DNA from: Mastigias papua
Lineage: Eukaryota > Cnidaria > Scyphozoa > Rhizostomeae > Mastigiidae
Length of the DNA stretch: 64,000 bases
Assembly (NCBI GenBank): GCA_964019165.1
Contig: OZ025274.1
Span: 744,501 to 808,500, forward strand
Direction: 5' to 3'
Shown: positions 60,101-64,000 of the stretch, piece by piece
How the letters are laid out: every line of letters begins with the position of its first letter
Numbering within the stretch: position 1 is the first letter of the stretch
The notes under the pieces: generated by a model
Databases searched by the model: none
Seen by the model: the letters and a program-made list of their open reading frames with translations, nothing else
What the model was told of the DNA's origin: nothing
Translations under genes and position numbers: made by a program

Positions 60101-63100
60101 CTATTTTATGGTCCCTCATTAACTTTGGCAACTAGTTTAAAAGAACGCAGCAAACTGTCAAATAACGTAATGGCTAGGAAGACTGATTCAATATATCACA
60201 AATATAAAAAGTAATCTTATGTATCTGTTTAGCATTGAATCAAAATTCACACTAAATAAGCTGCTTTACTAAATAGTGTTCATTTCTCAGAGAGTTAATG
60301 ACTAATTTAAGAAAATGAAAGGATGAATGTTGTGAAGAAAAGTCGTTCAAAAATCTGATAATAAAAGGCTTAAAATGACTTAAAAGTTTGTTCAATGTTC
60401 ATGTCTTATTACCGCCCTGATCGCTGTAGTTTACATCTTGGTAAGATTTATCTAAAAAGTTAACCCTTGAGTTTTCCTCAAATCCTTACATTTGCACTTT
60501 GCTTCCATTGCGAATAATACATGCACAATTAATACAAAAATCACTTGAGAATGAGTTGAACTTTTATCGATTGTTGACCTCTAGGAAGTTACTCCTAGCA
60601 GTTTGTGTCAAGATGGATTTGCCTCACACAGATGTTCACTATCTAACAATACATTTCACAATAGCATTTCCCCTTCTGCATGACAGCATTGCCAGTAAAT
60701 ACACCTCGGGGTATACCAAAGCAGGGATGTGGGGTGAAATACCCCCACTTCTTGCAGACGCTATTGATATTTTTGGCTTTTTAGTAAAAGTTGCCATAAT
60801 GATCGTGGCTTTTCGGTAATTAGGGGAACACCTTTCATAAATCTATCCGTAAAGTCCTTTTGCTACATCCCTCCCAATCAAAATTCCTTCTACACGACAC
60901 TGAATGAATATATTATTATGTTTTCTGAAAGCACTCTTGCAAAACGACACTGTATTTATTGATTAAAAAAGAGACTTACGACTGAGTAGTAATAGGTGGG
61001 GAATCCCGGACCAACATTCGTTTTTATCATAAAATCAATTGTATCATCATCATTGAAGTATCCAGGAGAAGGTACCCTGTTACAAACCAAAACAATATTT
61101 TTTTTATTGTCATCAACTGTATAATCATCAGTATCATTATTAGTAATGATAATTAAAACAATGATAGTAAACGTATCATAATATCAATGACTATTATCAT
61201 TGGAGAAATATTACTAGCAGGAAATGTAAATGTCAATACAATTTTCAAACTTTGCAAATTTCATGAAAGAGCTTAAGCCAGAAAAAGAAATAAAAATTTA
61301 ATGTTGCGAGCGACCATGAATATTTCTTGCAGCTGAATTACTAGGCTGAACATTTAATAAATTGCATGTGAATTCAATTTAAAATCATGCGGTAAAACGT
61401 TTTTCAACACAAAGTCTTTTGATCAGCACGTGTCTTAACAAGATTAAGGGGGTGGAGGAATCTCATTTGAAGTAATGGTAACAAGCCTGCTTAATAAGCA
61501 ATCAAGATGTCCACATGTGCATTATTAATATTCTGAACGGTTAACTAGCAGTTAATCAAACATCAGGAATAGAACATTTTCTTCACTCTATCTATTACTT
61601 AATCGCAAAAAGGAGAAAGCGTACTTGATTATTTGTGTCATGAATCAATAAATTTTAAAATCATTGTAATTGCATAAATCGAGCAAACTTACGAATATGA
61701 CTCCGAATTTGGTACGCTATACGACCAGATTCTGTTGAAGTTTTCTCCATCTACTGCAACAGTGGTTGAATTGAAGTATGAGATGACTATATCAACAGTC
61801 CCATCTTTGTTCAAATCAACCAAAACAGGTGGATTCATTACACCTGTTGGATTTGATAAATTTGCTTTAATCGAAGTAGTACGACAATCATAAGATAGAG
61901 AAATTAAGAAGTCAATCAGTTCACTATTCCATCTTCGTTCTCTGCCTGCAGTCATTGGGCCTAAGCATACAATACAGTGCCGGCTTAAATGCAGTCTCCC
62001 TCTTTCTCTCTCTATTATAGAGAGGAAAACGAATATTGGAATAAAATCTGAGAGCACAAACCAAACTTTATAAAGGTCCATAAACTAGGTTGCTGCCACA
62101 ACATTACCTTCATAGCGAAGATTTCGGGTATTCCTGAATATGATCCTAGAAGAAAACCTTAATAAAAAACATAATTTGCGACACTATTAGTTCAAAGTAC
62201 CACATCTAATGATCTAAATAGTGAAAATCCTGAACCCTGACAGCAACAGAATTTCAGTTATTTAATATAAACGCAAGAGGCCAGAGCATATATACCTTTA
62301 AACTTGTCTTTGTGAAGTGCCACAGCAAGATCAATTTTGCCATCGTATAAATGAAACAGCTGAATGACATATAAGCCTCCCCCGTGAGTTTCCCCACCAG
62401 TTCCAAATATAACGAGGTCTGTTCCATTACGTAGTGTATAGACGACGGGGGAAAAGTACGTCTCCTTTTTGTCGGGCGTTTCTATCCACCTAAGCACCTC
62501 TCCAGATTTGCCACTGATAACTACAAGGCGGCCACTCATTCGTGTTTTGCTGAATGGTTCCCTGCAAATTGAAAGAGAGACTGTCTTAGATACGAACGTG
62601 ACGCGGTCATGGCACAAATACAGAACATAAGGTTTATAGAAACCAATAAATTAGACATTTAATAAATAGGTATATTTACGAATATTAAATCTCTATTCAT
62701 TCTTTCATTCATTCACCATCATGAATCATAACTACATATGACCAATAAGATTCAAGTTTATTACACACTTTTTTATAAGAATATAGTCAATAAGAATATA
62801 AAGGCTCAAATTCTCTTAAATTTAAGAATGATTTAAGAATAATGCAAGATTCAAGTTTCATCAAGGTTTAGATTTTTTTATGATCTTAGTAACTTTTTTG
62901 AGCAAGAGTTCACCTATCCTGCTTAAAACTCGTTGGACTATGGTGGGAAAGAGCAACTCCTCGGGGGATGTCAGTTTCACACCTCCTATTATAAGGATAT
63001 AGTCTTTTACGAAAACTAATGCACCAAATCACTAAAATTTAAGAATAATTTAAGAAAAATTAAGAATATTGAGGCTCAGTGAAAAATTAGATATTCTTAT

Positions 63101-64000
63101 AAAAATATGTGTAAATCACTTACGCCGAAACATCACCTCCGTGGGCTTGTAAAACTTCCATTACTCCGTCATTATCCAAGTCTCGCACAAACTGTCCCGT
63201 GTACAAATTCATTTTGTTGGTATATATTGCCTGATCTTTGAACGACCATAGTCTTTTTCCAGTTTTACCATCAACTGCAACAAAAACTCCTCCGCGACCA
63301 CCAAGTAGGCAATCGGGTACCCCGTCAAGTGTTATATCTCCATTGCAGTTTATCGCAAACACCCCCTCACTGGTGTATTGAACCCATAACTCCTTCCCTG
63401 ATTTTCCATCCATGGCAACAGCACCACTTCCGCATAGATATGAAAATGACGTAGAGTTACTTGAGGAGGAGCAAGGTGACGTATCGTTTCCCATTTTCCT
63501 TTCATTTGATGTGAAACCAATAATGGCGTCATCAGTGCCATCCTGATTTACATCTAGAAATCTCACAGCACTTTCAGACATGGCTCCGTTGTATTCCGTG
63601 TTCCAAACAGTGGTAACTTCGAAATCTTGGCATGATCTGGCTGGACGTTCAACGTTCTGCTGCAAGAACTGATCGGGCAATCTGTGTGTGTGCTCCTTTG
63701 TGCTCAAAGGGAAATTTCCAGGTTTTGTGAATTTTACTAACGAAATGAATGTAATAAACACAAGAACACACCAGCAAAAGCAAAATGCGATTGTAGGCAC
63801 AGGGCAACATCGTCTTTTTCGCTTTGTCCTGACTTTGAATCTATCATACCTCGTGTTATTGTCAGAATTTTTAATTTGTCTGGATTCCTTTCGTGTCAAG
63901 TTCACATATTTTGAATGCTGTTTTTCCCTCTTTCCGGCCTGTACAAATATTGCTACGTCTTCATCGGTAGAATTGTTGTGATGGAGGCACCTCGTTTCAA
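57152..64000 (-). CDS. FAM234: FAM234-family single-pass membrane protein, 5' end outside window
   Basis: FAM234A/B (ITFG3-like) proteins are type II membrane proteins with an extracellular beta-propeller-like fold; their function is poorly known. Seven phase-consistent exons: 63124 to beyond 64000, 62296-62561, 61693-61945, 60980-61076, 58818-59106, 58011-58295 and 57152-57453 (TAG). The first exon is open to the window edge, so the start codon is not seen. In order: a basic cytoplasmic segment (KVRTKRKRRCC), one membrane helix (TIAFCFCWCVLVFITFISLV), then propeller-type repeats (FLDVNQDGTDDAIIGF, AMDGKSGKELW, AVDGKTGKRLWSF, VRDLDNDGVMEVLQ, VISGKSGEVLRW, VDLNKDGTVDIVIS). VPSPGYFNDDDTIDFM with GPGFPTYYYS is the most family-specific block. 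The C-terminus reads CAKFLPIQKQRWAGYMGSLG. Several NxS/T sites suit a glycosylated ectodomain. The choice between FAM234A and B is open. Confidence 0.85.
58435..58500 (-). mobile_element. tRNA-derived SINE head or degenerate tRNA
   Basis: On the minus strand a near-perfect A box (gatagctcagttggt) is followed about 45 nt later by a B-box-like gagtttgattccc, the layout of a pol III type 2 promoter. The acceptor stem does not pair, so an active tRNA gene is unlikely. It lies in the FAM234-like intron between exons 58818-59106 and 58011-58295. Confidence 0.5.
59107..60979. other. Large FAM234-like intron
   Basis: About 1.9 kb between two secure exons. Open frames here (for example around 59502-59738 and 60499-60819, plus strand) have no family resemblance or splice support, and I regard them as chance. 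Confidence 0.5.

Noticed and set aside
62108..62133. A 26-nt microexon (IPEIFAMK) in the FAM234-like gene
   Set aside because: It has acceptor and donor sequences, but it enters at phase 1 and leaves at phase 0, which cannot join the next exon (61693-61945). That exon joins perfectly to 62296-62561 directly.

Overview
The window is AT-rich animal DNA. Every gene is split by GT-AG introns, and the encoded proteins are typical of metazoans: RAD1, an HSF2BP/MEILB2-like protein, class I aldolase, RMND1, a SERCA Ca2+ pump and a FAM234-family protein. Together with the microsatellites, minisatellites and tRNA-like SINE remnants, this points to an invertebrate or early-branching deuterostome nuclear scaffold. 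I cannot name the species. No operons, CRISPR arrays, phage or bacterial mobile elements are present.

The main structural fact is that the scaffold counts one stretch twice. Bases 8867-25807 recur at 26008-42948, a constant offset of 17,141 bp over about 16.94 kb, with no difference found where I compared them. The first copy ends exactly at a run of 200 Ns (25808-26007) and the second starts exactly after it. That is the signature of two contigs whose overlapping ends were scaffolded with a fixed-size gap instead of being merged. The real locus is probably about 46.9 kb. The second aldolase and RMND1 genes, and the half-copies of the HSF2BP-like and SERCA genes, are most likely artefacts.

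True order after collapsing the overlap: (1) RAD1, minus strand, 7 exons (1207-5309), the checkpoint clamp subunit. (2) An HSF2BP-like gene, plus strand (5513-11837), head-to-head with RAD1 across a 203-bp interval that carries two E2F-type motifs in opposite orientation. (3) Fructose-bisphosphate aldolase, minus strand, 3 exons (12519-14373), convergent with HSF2BP. (4) RMND1, minus strand (16012 to about 20951), a mitochondrial translation factor. (5) SERCA, minus strand, 27 exons, complete at 40391-55546 and 1002 aa. (6) A FAM234-like membrane protein with a beta-propeller-type ectodomain, minus strand (57152 to beyond 64000), its 5' end cut by the window edge. I joined exons by reading splice sites and codon phase. 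Five reconstructions keep one reading frame from start to stop: RAD1 273 aa, HSF2BP-like 362 aa, aldolase 361 aa, RMND1 core 288 aa, SERCA 1002 aa.

The six genes do not form one pathway. Two neighbours do share a theme: RAD1 (DNA-damage checkpoint and meiotic prophase) and the HSF2BP-like gene (BRCA2 partner in meiotic recombination) appear to share a bidirectional, E2F-type promoter. That is the most biologically interesting arrangement here. I found no convincing wholly new system.
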